Origin: Selaginella tamariscina
Lineage: Eukaryota; Streptophyta; Lycopodiopsida; Selaginellales; Selaginellaceae
Length of the DNA: 64,000 nt
Assembly (NCBI GenBank): GCA_003024785.1
Contig: PUQB01000653.1
Location: forward strand, 1-64,000
Direction: 5' to 3'
Shown here piece by piece: positions 12,293 through 24,430 of the stretch. Each line of letters starts with the position of its first letter. The first letter of the stretch is position 1. The notes beneath the pieces were generated by a model. It did no database searches, was not told where the DNA came from, and saw nothing but the letters and a program-made list of their open reading frames with translations. A program made the translations under genes and the position numbers.

Positions 12293-12883
12293 TGTTAGGA
12301 GCATAGTTAGACATTAGTAGAATTTCTTGTTATTTCATGGGCAATATAATGGGAAAATATCAAAAACAATATATATTGTGGAAAACCGAGAGTGGAAAGG
12401 ATATATCGGAGTACGAGTTACTGATGCACCACCGCAATACGGGCGTCACGCAATACGGTAGCAGCAGAGTACGGCATTTATGGATAAGGATAAGGAGTTA
12501 TAGTAACCGAATGGATAAGGCTAGGAGGCAGTTGTGATAACTGCTAGTACGGGATCTAGAGTACGGGTATAAATACCAGATTAGGACTAGAAGGGCATCC
12601 CGAGTACTGTTATTTTGTATCATGTGCCAGGGCATAATATAAGTTTCCTTTTCTCTCAATACGTCTATCTCTTACTCATATTTCTGTGATGTAGTATACT
12701 GTTCTTATTTTCCAGTACTGTGACGGGATCCATAGTACTGCTACCTACTATACACTTTGCCATCCTTACCCTTTTTTGACTTTCTGATGTCTGATTACGT
12801 CCTTAACTTCCGGTAGACCCTTAGTACGGGTTTATTGATGTCAATCCTATCATGTACGGAGGGTAGGAAATTATGGGTTAACA
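12293..12883 (+). repeat. R1 3' LTR
   Basis: Begins TGTTAGGAGCATAG and ends GGGTTAACA, giving TG...CA ends and about 591 bp. It lies immediately after the polypurine tract. A TATA-like region and GTATAAATACC are near 12567. Downstream the host sequence returns to TG/CA-rich element-centre DNA. The matching 5' LTR is not in the window. Confidence 0.75.
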
Positions 12884-13446
12884 CTCACACACATATTGTA
12901 TGTATATATATATGTTTATATGTATTTTATAAGTTTTTATATTTTTTTATTTATCACACACACACATGCTTGAAATGGTGGCTGCCACCTTTCTAGAAGC
13001 TTAAAAGGTGTGGCCAGATTAATCCGGCCACCCTTTTGGTGGCGGGATCCTGCCACCATTTCTTGGAGCCCTAAAAGGTGGCCAGATTAATCCGGCCACC
13101 CTTTTGGTGGCGGGATCCTGCCACCATTTCTTGAAGCCCTAAAAGGAGTGGTCGGATTAATCCAGCCATCCTTCGGTGGCGGGATTAATCCCACCACCTT
13201 TCTAGAAGGCTTTAAAATGGTGGCGGGATTAATCCCGCCACACTTTTATATATACATATACAATATATATGTGTGTTTATCTGTATAATATAATATATTT
13301 ATCTATCTCTCGCACACACACTCATGTATATACATATACATATATATGTGTGTGTATGTATATGATATGTACTATTTAATTTATTTATGTATCTCTCGCA
13401 TAGATACACACACACACATGTATACATATATATATATGTGTGTGTG
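12884..13446. repeat. Copy 1 centre continued: B-proximal palindromes and minisatellite
   Basis: Minisatellite DNA at 12884-12965 and 13250-13446 surrounds a short palindrome array (12975-13245) of about six cores such as GTGGCGGGATTAATCCCGCC. The two longest units (GGTGGCGGGATCCTGCCACC, with flanks) are near-exact tandem duplicates at about 13015-13140. This is the counterpart of the second array in copy 2 (38920-39760), so R1 and R2 both inserted into the centre of copy 1. Confidence 0.8.
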
Positions 13447-13994
13447 TGTTAAGCCACATCCAGGAACAAGGAAGTGAGCAGGATTCTTAGAACAAGGAAG
13501 CTTGACTCAGAAGCATGACAAGGAGCAGGATAGGGAGCAGGACAGGGAACTGGAGTAGGACATGAAGGAGCAGGACAGGAAAGAACAAGACAGGAACTAA
13601 GAACCAGGAACAAGACAAGAGTAGGAGCAAGGAACAAAACAAGACAAGATTGATCGTAAAAGAATAGTGTTGATAGTAATAACAATTAAGTCGGAGCTTT
13701 TATGCTCATAACTCCAAGCTAATCTGGTCATGAGTCTAATCTAGTCATGAGCTAAAAATAGTGACCCTTATCCTCTAGGCATATCCTATAATATCCTATA
13801 GGCATATCCTGTAGAAATATCATGTAGGTATATCATGTAGGAATATCCTACAGGTATATCTTGTAGGTATATCTTATAGGCATATCCTGTAGGAATATCC
13901 TGTAGTATATCCTACAAGCATATCCTGTAGGTATATCCTATAGGCATATCTTGTAACCTGTATCCTATCATGCATCTTGTATCGCGTCGTGATA
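13447..13994 (-). repeat. R2 3' LTR (left)
   Basis: On the minus strand it starts TATCACGACGCGATACAAG and ends ...TGGCTTAACA; about 548 bp. The usual TG start is TA in both LTRs. At 13776-13960 it contains an internal minisatellite of about 14-16 bp units (TATAGGCATATCCTG and variants). The internal purine-rich AGGGAGGAAGTG lies next to its start and is a likely polypurine tract. Confidence 0.8.
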
Positions 13995-14390
13995 GCACTT
14001 CCTCCCTAAGGACGAGTTCCAGGAGTCTTGGGACCTGGTTTAATAGGATAACGCCGATGGAAAGCAGCAACTTTGGAAGAAACATGAAGTAAGTTGGATG
14101 TAGGTTCCCAAGTGCGATCGGTAGGCAAATAACTTTTCCAATCCACTAAGTATTAAAGTTGGCGGCGATGAAGATGAGAATCAAGGATGGCTGCAACTTC
14201 ATACTCAGGTTCACCGTCAATGACCACAAGACGGGGAGGAGAACAAGCACGACCAGGAAGAGAAGAAGGATGATACAGCTCCAACAAAGAAGTGTAAAAC
14301 ATAGGATGAAGTTTCACCGTAGATGGTAACTCGAGTTGGAAAGCTACAGGATTGACCTTAGCCGCAATCCTGTAAGGCCCAATCATTGAA
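13995..14390 (-). pseudogene. R2 integrase C-terminus with chromodomain
   Basis: Minus-strand frame from 14386 reads GPYRIAAKVNPVAFQLELPS and LHPMFYTSLLELYHPSSLPG, the standard C-terminal tail of Ty3 integrases, followed by DGEPEYEVAAILDSHLHRR, the start of a chromodomain. After a frame change it continues SNLLHVSSKVAAFHRRYPIK and stops just before the LTR. Chromodomains tether integration to modified histones. Confidence 0.8.
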
Positions 14391-15460
14391 AATCCAACTT
14401 AAAAGAAGGCTTTTGGTGCGAATATGCCGACAAAGAAGCCAAACGAGATCACCAATCTTGTATGCAGGTGCCAGTTGACGATGAGCATCAGCATGACGTT
14501 TGTATATTCTTGTGCCTGTTGAAGATGAACTCGGAGATCCTCCTGTACCTGACGAAGATGTTGGAGACGGTCTTGTACTGCAGGAGCAGAAGAAGGAGAA
14601 GCAGGAGGAGCAAAGTCAAAACGTGGATGGTAGCCTGTAAGAGCAAAGAAAGTGTCTGGCTATAGATGTGTGAATGGAGTTGTTGTAGGCAAACTCTGCC
14701 ATTGAAAGAAGGTCCAATTAGTTGTCCTATTGATAACTGATGAAGCAGCGAAGATATTGCTCCAAGGTCTGAATCGTGCGTTCTGATTGCCCATAATTTG
14801 TGGATGATATCTTGAAGAAAGGTCCGCTTTAACCTGTAGACTCCGGAGAAGTTCTCGCCAAAACTTGACATAAATTGTGGGCCTCGATCAGAAACAATGC
14901 TCTTAGGAAGACCAACTGTGTCAGAATACTTCGCGGATCACCAACTCAGCAGTTGTTTGGCCTGTAGCAGTCTTATGACATGGTAGGAAATGAGCCTGTT
15001 TGGTGAAATGGTCAACCACCACAAGAACTGCATCAAATCCATGAGAAGAAGAAGAAGATCTGTGAGGAAATTCATAGAAATGGATCTCCAAGAGCAGAAG
15101 GAAAGGAAGAGGACGAAGAAGACTAGAGGGCACGTGATGAGGCATCTTTGACCTATTGTAGTGTCACAACTCCATACAAACTTGTCCACAAAACCTTGCA
15201 ACCCAGGCCATCAATAGTTGCGAGTCACCAACTCAACTGTCTTGGCCACACCAAAATGTCCTGTAGTCGGGTATCATGACAATCCTGTACCACACGAGTC
15301 CTGCAAACACCAACAGGAATGTACAGAAGACCTTCCTGGTACAGGAGTCTGTCCTGTATGGCAAACAACTTGTAGTTTGTACGAGAATTAGAGGAAGAGG
15401 AACTTGCGATGTCAAGACTAATGTGTGAAAACACATTCCTTCCAAGTCATCTATAACCAA
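14391..15460 (-). pseudogene. R2 integrase, zinc finger and core
   Basis: Minus-strand pieces: an N-terminal region with LLYIPVGVCRTRVVQDCHD (15225-15434) and the core with FDAVLVVVDHFTKQAHFLPC and TATGQTTAELVIREVF (14921-15145). Part of the core between about 14500 and 14900 is readable only in scattered frames (for example KFWRELLRSL-like context). Multiple frameshifts. Confidence 0.75.
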
Positions 15461-16445
15461 CTACAAACGGATGTCCTGTAGGAGTGTGGAATTACTAGAG
15501 CCTGATGAACTTGTAGTGCTACAAGCCGAAAGTCGATCAGGACCCAACAAACACTGCTTTTGACAGTCATATGCAGGATCGTCCAGGGTCGGTGCAAGGT
15601 AAGAGTGCCTAGAGAATGCATCCGCCTTGCCATTTCAAAAACCAGGCATATAGATGATGACGAAATCAAAACATGATAGAACTCCGCCCACCTAGCCTGT
15701 CACCGACTAAGAACTCGAGCCATTTAAAAATACTCCAGGTTCTTGCGATCCATAAGAACTTGTACAGGATGCACAACACCTTCCAAAAATGCCACCACTC
15801 CTCGAATGAATCCACAATGGCCTTAAGTTCCTTGTTATGAATCTCGTAATTGATCTCTACTGAAAGAAACTTACGAGAGTGAAAAGCTACAGAATGAAGC
15901 AACTTGTCATATAAGCAGCTTGTCATGAGCCGCTTGGTCCTTGGAGAAAATCAAAGTGTCATCGAGGTAGATTACCACAAATTGGTCCAAGAAGTCACGA
16001 AAAATGTCGTTCACCATGTGTTGGAACACGGCTGGGGCATTGGTAAGTCCGAAAGGCATCACCATACTCGAAGTGTCCATACCTTCTACGAAAGACAGTC
16101 TTCCACTCATCGCTGGACGAATTCGTACAAGATTGTAAACCCCTCGTAAGTCGATCTTCATGAACACCTTTGCTCCTTACAGCCGATCGAGAAGTTCCGG
16201 GATCAATGGCAACGGGTACCGGTTCCGAATGGTGACTTAATTTAAACTTCTGTAGTCCATAACCAAACACAAACTCCCATCTTTCTTCTTGACAAAGAAG
16301 ATAGATGCTCCTGTAGAGGGGACTTTGAGTGACGAATGAAGCTAGATGTCAAGTTTTCCTCGATGTACTGACGAAGAACCTCCAATTCTGTAGGTGACAG
16401 TGCATAAATTAGTCCAAACAGTGGAGTCTTTCCTTCCACAAGATC
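15461..16445 (-). pseudogene. R2 reverse transcriptase and RNase H
   Basis: The RT is readable as KIDLRGVYNLVRIRP, VMPFGLTNAPAVFQHMVNDI and the catalytic [14 protein letters not shown] (15907-16167); upstream finger motifs lie at 16242-16439. RNase H follows with [20 protein letters not shown] and [16 protein letters not shown] (15666-15926). The YLDD form of the active site is common in chromoviruses. Frameshifts occur between segments. Confidence 0.85.
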
Positions 16446-16969
16446 GATTGGATAGTCGTATGACCTATGAACAGGAAGAACTGCAGCCTTGTGCTTGTTA
16501 AAAACGTTCTGAAAGGAGTGATACTTGAATGGTAGGGAAGAAGGAGGAGAAGAAGAAGGAACAGGAGAAAGAGATTTAAAAACAGGGAGTCGGATACAGG
16601 AAAGGTAAAAGAGGACGTAGGAGTTACTTGGAAGGCAAAAAGATGAAAATGAGCAAGATTACTGGCAAGTTCATGTATGGTAGTAGTAAGAACTCGGAGA
16701 GGAGAAGGAGGGAGCTGTGATTGAAAAAGAGGAAGGATCTTGGGGGTGGAACAGAAGAAGAGTAATGAAAAGAGGTAGGATTGGGAGAAACATGTGTGGA
16801 TATGACAAGTGTACAGGATTGGAAGAATCCTGTACAAAAGTCTGTGGATGCACAGGAGTGAGGAGAGCCTGTGAGTGTGCTGATGAACCAATAGGAGGTG
16901 GATCCTGTTGAAGAGGAATCTTCGACATTGATACAGGATTGGAAGAACCCTGTACAGGAATCCGCAAAC
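16446..16969 (-). other. R2 linker between protease and RT
   Basis: Ser/Pro/Leu-rich minus-strand frames of low complexity. Short duplicated phrases (ACAGGATTGGAAGAA at about 16813 and 16932) indicate local tandem duplication. No conserved domain is seen. Confidence 0.5.
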
Positions 16970-17545
16970 TTACAAGAGTGGAGAGAGCTTGTAGATGTGC
17001 TGAGGAACTGACATGAGGTGAATCCTATTGAGGAGGAGAGGAGTCTTCAACACTGATACAGGAACAGGCACAGTCAATCCTGTAGCTTGTACTACCTTAG
17101 ACACTAAGGATGTATCATGCACACAGGAAGGTACATGATTGATCCTGGTTGCCGGAGAGGAAAACGTGAGTGTCCTAGACCTCCAGTCAATCTGAGGATT
17201 TACAACAATGAACCAAGGCATGCCCAAAATGATGAGAGTCGACCGAGTCTTGATCAAGTTGAAGGAAATCGAATAGTTGAATGCAAGAAGAGGTTTGGTA
17301 CCATGGGTAACTACGCCAAAAGCAATCAGACGACCATTGGCCAGCTCTACAGGAACTACACGCTTCAACTTCACCACCGGAATGCCATGTTGAGTTGCAA
17401 AAGTGTCATCCATAAAGCATGCATTTGCACTAATGTTTAACAAGGCAAACTCCTTGAGCTCTCGATTATTAAGATGAATATGTATAGGAAACTTGAGTGA
17501 TGGAATGGTATGAGCAGCACTAATGGAGCCTGCACCTATGTCCAA
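16970..17545 (-). pseudogene. R2 aspartic protease
   Basis: The 191-codon minus-strand frame matches the retropepsin-like domain of plant Ty3 elements: LLNISANACFMDDTFATQHG at the active site, VVPVELANGRLI, and the C-terminal LIILGMPWFIVVNPQIDWRS. The expected DSGA catalytic motif reads NISA here, so the catalytic Asp is replaced by Asn and the enzyme should be dead although the frame is open. Confidence 0.85.
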
Positions 17546-18520
17546 CTTCGCGCTCCTAGACGAAGTGAATATTAAAGTTTTCTAACTGAACTTTAACTTC
17601 AACTTCACGCGTCTTGAACTTCCTGGCTTTAATAGGACATTCCACTGCCTTGTGTCCTGCTTCACCACAATACAAACATAGATTTTCACTGCAGCGACGT
17701 TACTTCTCAGCAGCGGAAAGTGAGCCACGCTTGTATTTCTCAACCTCCATAGGAACTACTTTAGAAGGTGTCGCAAGAGTATGTACCACAGTTGCAGGAA
17801 CTGCTGATGGGATTTTTTTTGACGACGCTCAAACAAGCGGTTGTCGTAGAAAAACGGCTTGTTACATGATCTCCACTAATGTTTGCGCATCCGATAACGT
17901 AAGGAGAAGGTCCTTTATGTCATCCTCAACCCAAAACGAAAATGTTCAATCAATGCAATCTTGTTCCATGGAATGTTCGTGAAAGTTGCTGAAATTCGGA
18001 TGCATAAACAGAAGCTGGTCGGGATCCTTGTGTGAGCTTGCGTAACTTCGTGCATGCGGAATGGTACTTGTTGGGATCTCCAAAGCAGGCTTCAAAGGCA
18101 CCACAAATCCTTCAAAGTCTTCCATCAATGGGTTGTCAGCTCCAGCAAAGGGGCAACCCAAGCCCGTGGAGATCCAACTAGTAGGGATGCCAAAAGGTCA
18201 ACCTTTTGTGCATTAGTCAAGTAGCGGCGTGGTTGCATGCGGATCAAAAGCATGATCTGATTCAGGAACACTTGGAAATCAGCACGATTGCCATTGAACT
18301 TTTTTGGCATGCTGATCTTTGGCTTCAAAGAAGTGTTCGATGGAGAGAAACCACGGATGCTTGAGAGAGAGCCTGCGTACAGCCTTGGAGGATGCATCAG
18401 CAGCTGCATGCGCCACGTTGGTGGAACCTTACAGATCTGTGACCACTTGGCACAAAGTGGCCAGTTCATGAAGCAACATTTGGTGCTCGCGTTGAAATTG
18501 CTCAAATCGGCCATGATCTA
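17546..18520 (-). pseudogene. R2 gag
   Basis: The N-terminal frame (18125-18514) contains PKKFNGNRADFQVFLNQIML, LIRMQPRRYLTNAQKVDLLA and SPRAWVAPLLE, a classic plant Ty3 capsid segment. The frame shifts into MEDFEGFVVPLKPALEIPT (to 17946), and the nucleocapsid knuckle CLYCGEAGHKAVEC is at 17637-17678. Gag would form the particle and bind RNA. It is broken by frameshifts around 18130 and 17950. Confidence 0.85.
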
Positions 18521-18596
18521 GGAAAACGAAGGAGAAGAATCAAGGAAAAAAAAAGTAATTGGAAATCGGAAAGCTATGAAAGTAATTATTATCAAA

Positions 18597-19088
18597 TGTC
18601 AAGCCACGATCCAAAAACAAAGAAGTGAGCAAGATTCTAAGAACAAGAAAACTTGACTTAAAAGCAAGACAAGAAGCAAGACAGGAACTAGAGCAGGACA
18701 GGAACTGGAGCAGGATAGGAACTAGGAACCAGGAACAAGACAAGAGTAGGAGATAAGGAGCAAGACAAGATAAAAAAAAGACAAGACAAGATTAATCTTA
18801 AAAAGACTGGTATTAATAACAACTGATTGTACAACAATTAGGTCGGAGCTTTTATGCTCACAACTCCAAGCTAATCTGGTCATGAGTCTAATTTGGTCAT
18901 GAGCTAAAAAATAGTAACCCTTATCCTCTAGGCATATCCTATAGTATATCCTATAGGCATAATCCTGTAGGAATATCCTGTGGGTATATCTTATAGGCAT
19001 AATCTTGCATACATATCCTGTAGGTATTTCTATAGGCATATTTTGTAACCCGTATTCTGTATCATGCATCCTGTATCGGGTCGTGATA
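18597..19088 (-). repeat. R2 5' LTR (right)
   Basis: Related along its length to 13447-13994 (plus-strand ends TGTCAAGCCACGATCC and GTATCGGGTCGTGATA), but about 56 bp shorter, mainly because the internal GGCATATCCTGTAG minisatellite (about 18930-19050) has fewer units. Clear divergence between the LTRs points to an old insertion. Confidence 0.8.
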
Positions 19089-19284
19089 ATATATATAATA
19101 CTTTATCTCTCTTAAATGTATATGTATGTGTGTATTTGTATATATGTAATTTCTTTATCTCTCTCTCTCACACACACAAGCATGTGTTTGTGTGACAAAT
19201 AAAAAATATAAAAAACTTATAAAATATATATAAACATGTATATACATACAATTGAAGTGGTGGTGGGTTAATCCTGCCACCCCA
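19089..19284. repeat. Minisatellite and one palindrome half of copy 1
   Basis: TG/TA-rich DNA including CTCTCTCTCACACACACAAG, followed by one decayed palindrome (GGTGGTGGGTTAATCCTGCC, about 19257-19278) immediately abutting gene B sequence. Confidence 0.7.
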
Positions 19285-19885
19285 ATGATGCTGATTTCAG
19301 ATGTATTGATACAGTTGTTCACTTAGTTATTAAGAATACGCCAAATAATTTCAAACTTTAAATGACTAGCTAGGCATTTGTTTTCACTCCAACGAGCCTG
19401 AACCACCATCAGAGGGACGTATTCAACAATGTACATTATCCAAACATTACAAGTCAAGCTGCATTGAGCATTGTCAAATTGATCAGGGGTCCGCACAATG
19501 ATGCATGGATTTTTTACTACTGCACTAGCGAATTCGTCTTGGAGTGTTACCTTCGGATACATGTGTGTTTGCCGTTGAAAAGGATAAGACCATGGTCAGG
19601 ATTTGAACAAGTAGATAGAGAGGTTCTTAACTGACTACCTTAACAAACCCATATAAGAGTATTTAGGAAAATTCCCTCCCGAGAAGTGCAATAGCTCTGA
19701 AAAGGAATTTGGTTCAATATTGGAGTCTAAGAACGATCTTGAACCAAATATTACACTAGAAGTTATCTCAAGGAGTACATAACATTCACTTACTCTATTG
19801 ACCATGAAAACATCAATAGAAGAAACGGAAAATTTTGAACGATCTTCCAAGCGGTTAAGACATTTTTCACCTCACTCAAAAGGTA
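19285..19885 (+). pseudogene. Copy 1 gene B: 3' fragment, broken
   Basis: Plus-strand match to the 3' third of gene B (copy 4, 55250-55900 inverted; copy 3, 50165-50770). It covers the segment from CIDTVVHLV, through the methyltransferase-like region, to VEKDKTMV (about 19572-19600), and the acidic tail with SEKEF. Stop codons occur, for example right after NFKL. The front two thirds of B are absent: the sequence joins a palindrome directly. No gene C follows. Confidence 0.7.
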
Positions 19886-22286
19886 ACAGCGAATTCACTT
19901 TTTACAATCAATTTTGTACTTTTTCAAAACACCACCAGCTAACATACCTTTTGATCGAAATAATGTGAAAACCAAGAAACTCAACATATATCTAGTGCCT
20001 CAATTGGTAATCTCTAGATATCATGTGTCTTAACTAACATGTTCTTAAGAGCATAACAATTAGGTTTATTCAATAATTTATAACTCCTTTTATTTCACTA
20101 AGTTCAAATATTAAATTTTAAAACTTAGTTCCCACAATAAGAATCTCCCTGAACTTGTAATACTACATGCCTTTGTAACATTATATTCATTTCCAACTCT
20201 CTCAAACTAATTATGTAAATGTTCCCCTAACACTATACCATAATATAACATTTTCACTAATTCAAGCAATTAGTGTGTTTGACAAGCATTTTTAAATTAA
20301 TTCATATTCAATGAATAGTTGCATCTTTTGATATTGATACATTCAAGCTAACATATATCAACTAACTTTTAAATTCTAAAATTTTCGACAAGTTATTACA
20401 TTTAACAAATATGACTTTATAATCGTATCAATTTATCAAAATGCAAAGGTTGTATTATGAATATGGATTTGCTTGAAATGATCGGATTTGAAATGAAAAT
20501 ATAATGCTACTTCAGTATTTCGAAGAACTGTTCAAGGACTAAGAAAAATCATGAATTAGTGTATGATTTATCTAATTAATTTAGTAAGATAAGATTTTCC
20601 ACACTAATATTATTATGACACCAAAATGCCATATTAACCTCATGTTTCAGTTATATCCCATAATTTAACAAAAATTTCCCAAACATAAGTAAGATATTTA
20701 GTTTAATACGTCGAATTAAAATACGCCACTCATTTTGGACACCTTGTAATCCTACAAAGTACCACATTACTTCCTAAGCAATGTATTGAGAAACTCTTCC
20801 CCATTTTTTAACTAACTTAAAACTGCATTTCAAACTACAACACTAAGGTACCACTTATCAAAGTGTTGAACTCAAATCCGTTTGAGTCTTTATATCCCAT
20901 GAGTATAGCCACTCCATGTGGTCCTAACTAAGTTGCAATATTAAGTGCTCCAATTTTAATATTTAGCAGATATTATACTATATTTTGTCAAGTCATTTAT
21001 TACTAATTTTAAAAAGATTGTCACAAATACTTCCAAAGTCTAAAGTATAAATATCTCAATAGTTAAGGTGATAGGAACCTTATGTTATCAAATCGGATAT
21101 CAAACCATATGCTAAGAAGGGAGACCATCTTCTTAAGTTAATTTAGTAACTTATCATTGTACTTTCATGAATATTGAACCAAATTTAAAGAACATTATCA
21201 ATCCTTAAGATAAAAACCAACACTGAACCCAAGCACATCATCAAACCTTGAGTCAAGAAAAGTTTCACTTTTTGATATTTCAAATGACCAAAGATACATA
21301 CTATGTGTTCTTTGAGTGCCCACATTTGCAACCATGATATAAAGTTGAGAAACTAACTTTTTAAATAACTGTATTCGACTTTAAGATGAAGTCGATACTG
21401 AAAAGTAACATCGACTTTTAAATCTAGATGAATACCGGCTTTGCTAAAGAGGTACCTGCACCAAAACCTTTATATACTCAAACATTTTCGCATCATGGAC
21501 ATTATCAACATACTTAATAAACTTAGCAAGTTTTCTTACTTAGTTTTTGAGTTCTCAATTTAATGCTCTTGTTAATTAAGGAATCACCCTTGTTTAAGAG
21601 ATTAAACTAATCATTCCCCACAACAACATTATAAATTTTAAGCTTAAAGAGTTAATAACAAAATGCATAAGTGTACACTCTTTTATACTAAATAAACTGA
21701 AAATGTAAACATATATTTTTAACATTTCTGTTTCTGGTAGATCACACCATCTACCCCAAAACTACACTGATAAGAATACAATATTAAATCCCCTTAATGC
21801 CATAAATTATCATCCATTTCTTTCTCAAATTTATATGAGATAACTCTATAATCGAGTTAGTCAAGCTAGCTAACTTGAATATAAAGTGTGTGCTTACAAC
21901 TAACTAAGGTTTTAAGTTATACTTGTTCAAATTAAGTGACTTGGACTTAATAAACTATTCCACCTAATGTTACTTGCTGTTAGTGTCATCAAAATATTGG
22001 ACAATGCTTTAATTACATTGGATCTTCAAACCAACTGCTTAACATATTCATTAAATATTAATATCTGACTTTCCATTATACTATAAGTTTAACACCATAC
22101 TTTTGATCAAAATGTGGTGTTTATTTTCATGTTTGAATATGCTCTTTATCTAAAGTCAAAGATGCACATTTGAACATAATTCTTTCTCCATTTAAACTAT
22201 TGCCAAAACTGATATTGAGTCTTGACCTAAGACAAAACTCAATGGACATTATCATGTTTCAATTCATGTGTTTGTTAAAAGTAAAA
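19886..22286. other. AT-rich interval without recognised gene
   Basis: No long open frame, no motif and no obvious tandem repeat in 2.4 kb. It is probably decayed repeat DNA. I see no similarity to the other copies' gene C, which would be expected here if copy 1 were complete. Confidence 0.5.
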
Positions 22287-22596
22287 AGTTAGGAGCATAG
22301 AACATCCTATTATGTAGAGAATAAGGTAGAAAGGTTCATATGAAGCAGGGAAGGAAAGGCTATGAAGGAAGAAAACCCTTACGAGAGGAAAAGGGGAGTG
22401 TAAGGAAAAGAATGATGTGGCAAGAGGAAGAGTAGTTAAGGGTAGTTAGGGCAAGTGAGAGAGGGTTTGCACAAGAAGTTTCAATAGGAGAAAGAGTCTC
22501 CACACTTTGTTCTCTTGTATTCATGTTAGAAATGAAGGTGCATATTATAAGATCTTGTGTGTGTGGTATGTATATTTCCAATGAATGGATCTAACA
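22287..22596 (+). repeat. R3 candidate LTR
   Basis: Starts AGTTAGGAGCATAG, very like the R1 LTR start TGTTAGGAGCATAG, and ends CTAACA, complementary to TGTTAG. Length would be about 310 bp. It is followed by retroelement-like sequence with zinc knuckles. No second LTR was located, so the call is tentative. Confidence 0.4.
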
Positions 22597-22665
22597 AGGC
22601 AATAGCCAAAATTCATTTTTGCCCTTAACTTTGGAGACAGTCATTGTGGCACTGGGAAAATGTGA

Positions 22666-22720
<55 letters not shown>

Positions 22721-24430
22721 AGAGTTAATATAAGGAAGTGTATAGCCTTTCTTGATGGTTGAGAGAAAGGAAATAATTAAATAGGAAAAGGTGAGTTTTC
22801 ATTTGATGACCATGAAAAGATTTCGCCATTGCAATGTTAACATTCATTGAGAAGAGAGATTAAAGTGATCAATTGATCAGAATTTTCATTCTGAAAATGG
22901 TTCATAAGGTATAAAGCCGAATGTGTATAGGAGAAGTAGAGCCGGATGTGTATAGGAGAAGGAATGAATAGAACCTTGGAGAAATCATCATCCTGATTTA
23001 GCATTAGCTGATCAGAGGAATCAAAGGTAGGCCAATAGAGTGACTACCCAACAAAAACTTGAATTTAACGAGAATAAATGTCAAAATATCCTTGGGAAAA
23101 TAATAGAGGATATTGCATAAATAATATAGAAATATGAGGTTGATCCAAAAAATTGGAGGCAATATCAAACAGCTGATTTAAAGGAGACTGTGAGAGGAAG
23201 GGAAGGAGTGCATGTTCATATCTTGAGAAGGATCTCATGAGAACTTTCGGAGAGGAAGGTGTAAGAGGAAGTACACTAGAGCAAAGAATTATTTCATATA
23301 TGACACTCTTCCCGGGAATGTTTGGGGGTAAGGTAATGTATCCCACATTCTTTGTAGGAAAGAAAGAGAATCTGAAAAAGATATTTACAACAGTTTGAAG
23401 AGGTAGTAAAATTATATAAGGTGATAGATGTAGAAAAGCTATTATATTTCCACATACATTAAAAGAAAATGCCTCTAATGATATTACGATCTTGAAAAGA
23501 AAATTAGAGAGGATTATCAGAAGGTTATTGATGCTTTAAGGAATATTTTAAAAAGGAGGAATTACATGAGGAACATTTAGAGAAGTTAAGAACCATAATG
23601 ATAAATAAATATATACACCGTTTTAAAAAACATGAAAAAAGTGTAAAGCATATGTAAATATGGATGCCTTATTACAATTGTATAAGTAAGGGTTGCTAAA
23701 TCATATAGAGATTTAGCACTCACTATTACTGAAAGGATAAAAAGGATTTTATTAATCAATTAAAAATAATGATAAGAAGAGAAGGCATATGGAAAAGATT
23801 ACAAAGGAAAGTTGAAAATATAAAAAAGAAAAATCCTTTAATGAAGAAAGGAAGTTAATGTAGTAAAGGTTTAATAAATATCTAATAAATGAAAAAGCCG
23901 ATGAAAACTTTAAAGGGAATGATAATTAATAAGGAGATAAAGGCAAAGATATGATGTACTAAATGTAATAATCATGGCCATACAGTAGAAGAATGTAGGC
24001 TGCAACTACCTATGTGCCAAATATGCGGAAAGGAAGGACATCTGGCTCGGAATTATAAACATTTCTTGAATAATTGGAATGTGGCTCATATAGAGAGAGA
24101 GGAGAATAGATGAACGTTCATCTCCTAGAAGGTTCCCACCTAATAGGAACCGTGGGAATGATAGGAATGATTAAGGTTGATAAGGTTATTCAAAACTGGA
24201 GAAAAGGAAAGATGATAATAGTTCTATTATAGACAGTGGACCCCTATGAGGAGAAGATAGGTGACCTGGGTAAAGGCAGTAGTGAATAAAAAGGACGGAT
24301 GAGCTAGAGGAAAAGCAGAATGTACCCAAATCATCTTTGGATATTCAGTTTCTAGCGGTTACATTCACAACAGTGGATATAACTAATGATGTGGTTGTGG
24401 GAATTGCAAGAGAGGTTGATGAGATGGCGT
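22597..24430 (+). mobile_element. R3: relic retroelement gag region
   Basis: Purine-rich sequence full of stops. It is recognisable only by a pair of zinc knuckles at 23955-24062: CTKCNNHGHTVEEC and CQICGKEGHLARNY, the last Cys of the second knuckle being Tyr. The upstream 1.2 kb would be the capsid part. A (TA)n run is at 22666-22719. Confidence 0.55.
22666..22719. repeat. (TA)n microsatellite
   Basis: About 27 uninterrupted TA dinucleotides, a self-complementary tract inside relic R3. Confidence 0.95.

Larger units (their letters stand above)
5586..12883 (+). mobile_element. R1: Ty3/gypsy LTR retrotransposon, Athila/Tat-like, 5'-truncated
   Basis: Order on the plus strand is gag zinc knuckles, protease, reverse transcriptase, RNase H, integrase, an extra ORF region, polypurine tract and 3' LTR. 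Integrase after RT/RNase H defines Ty3/gypsy. The RT active site reads FLDDFSIYG, like Athila/Tat elements, and no chromodomain is seen. No 5' LTR or N-terminal gag is present: the sequence goes straight from minisatellite DNA into gag. Several frameshifts and stops make it non-autonomous. It lies inside the centre of element copy 1. Confidence 0.85.
13447..19088 (-). mobile_element. R2: Ty3/gypsy chromovirus-like LTR retrotransposon
   Basis: A 5.6-kb element with two related LTRs and, on the minus strand, gag, protease, RT, RNase H, integrase and a C-terminal chromodomain in that order. Domain order plus chromodomain place it with plant chromoviruses. Frameshifts and stops break every domain. 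Its insertion site is inside minisatellite DNA of copy 1, so a target duplication cannot be recognised safely. Confidence 0.88.

Noticed and set aside
14462..14665. Plus-strand open frames in R2
   Set aside because: Shadows of the minus-strand integrase region; no motif of their own.
19886..22286. A hidden gene C for copy 1
   Set aside because: I looked for the VLLDVNGVLL and VVDDSPQKA motifs and saw neither.
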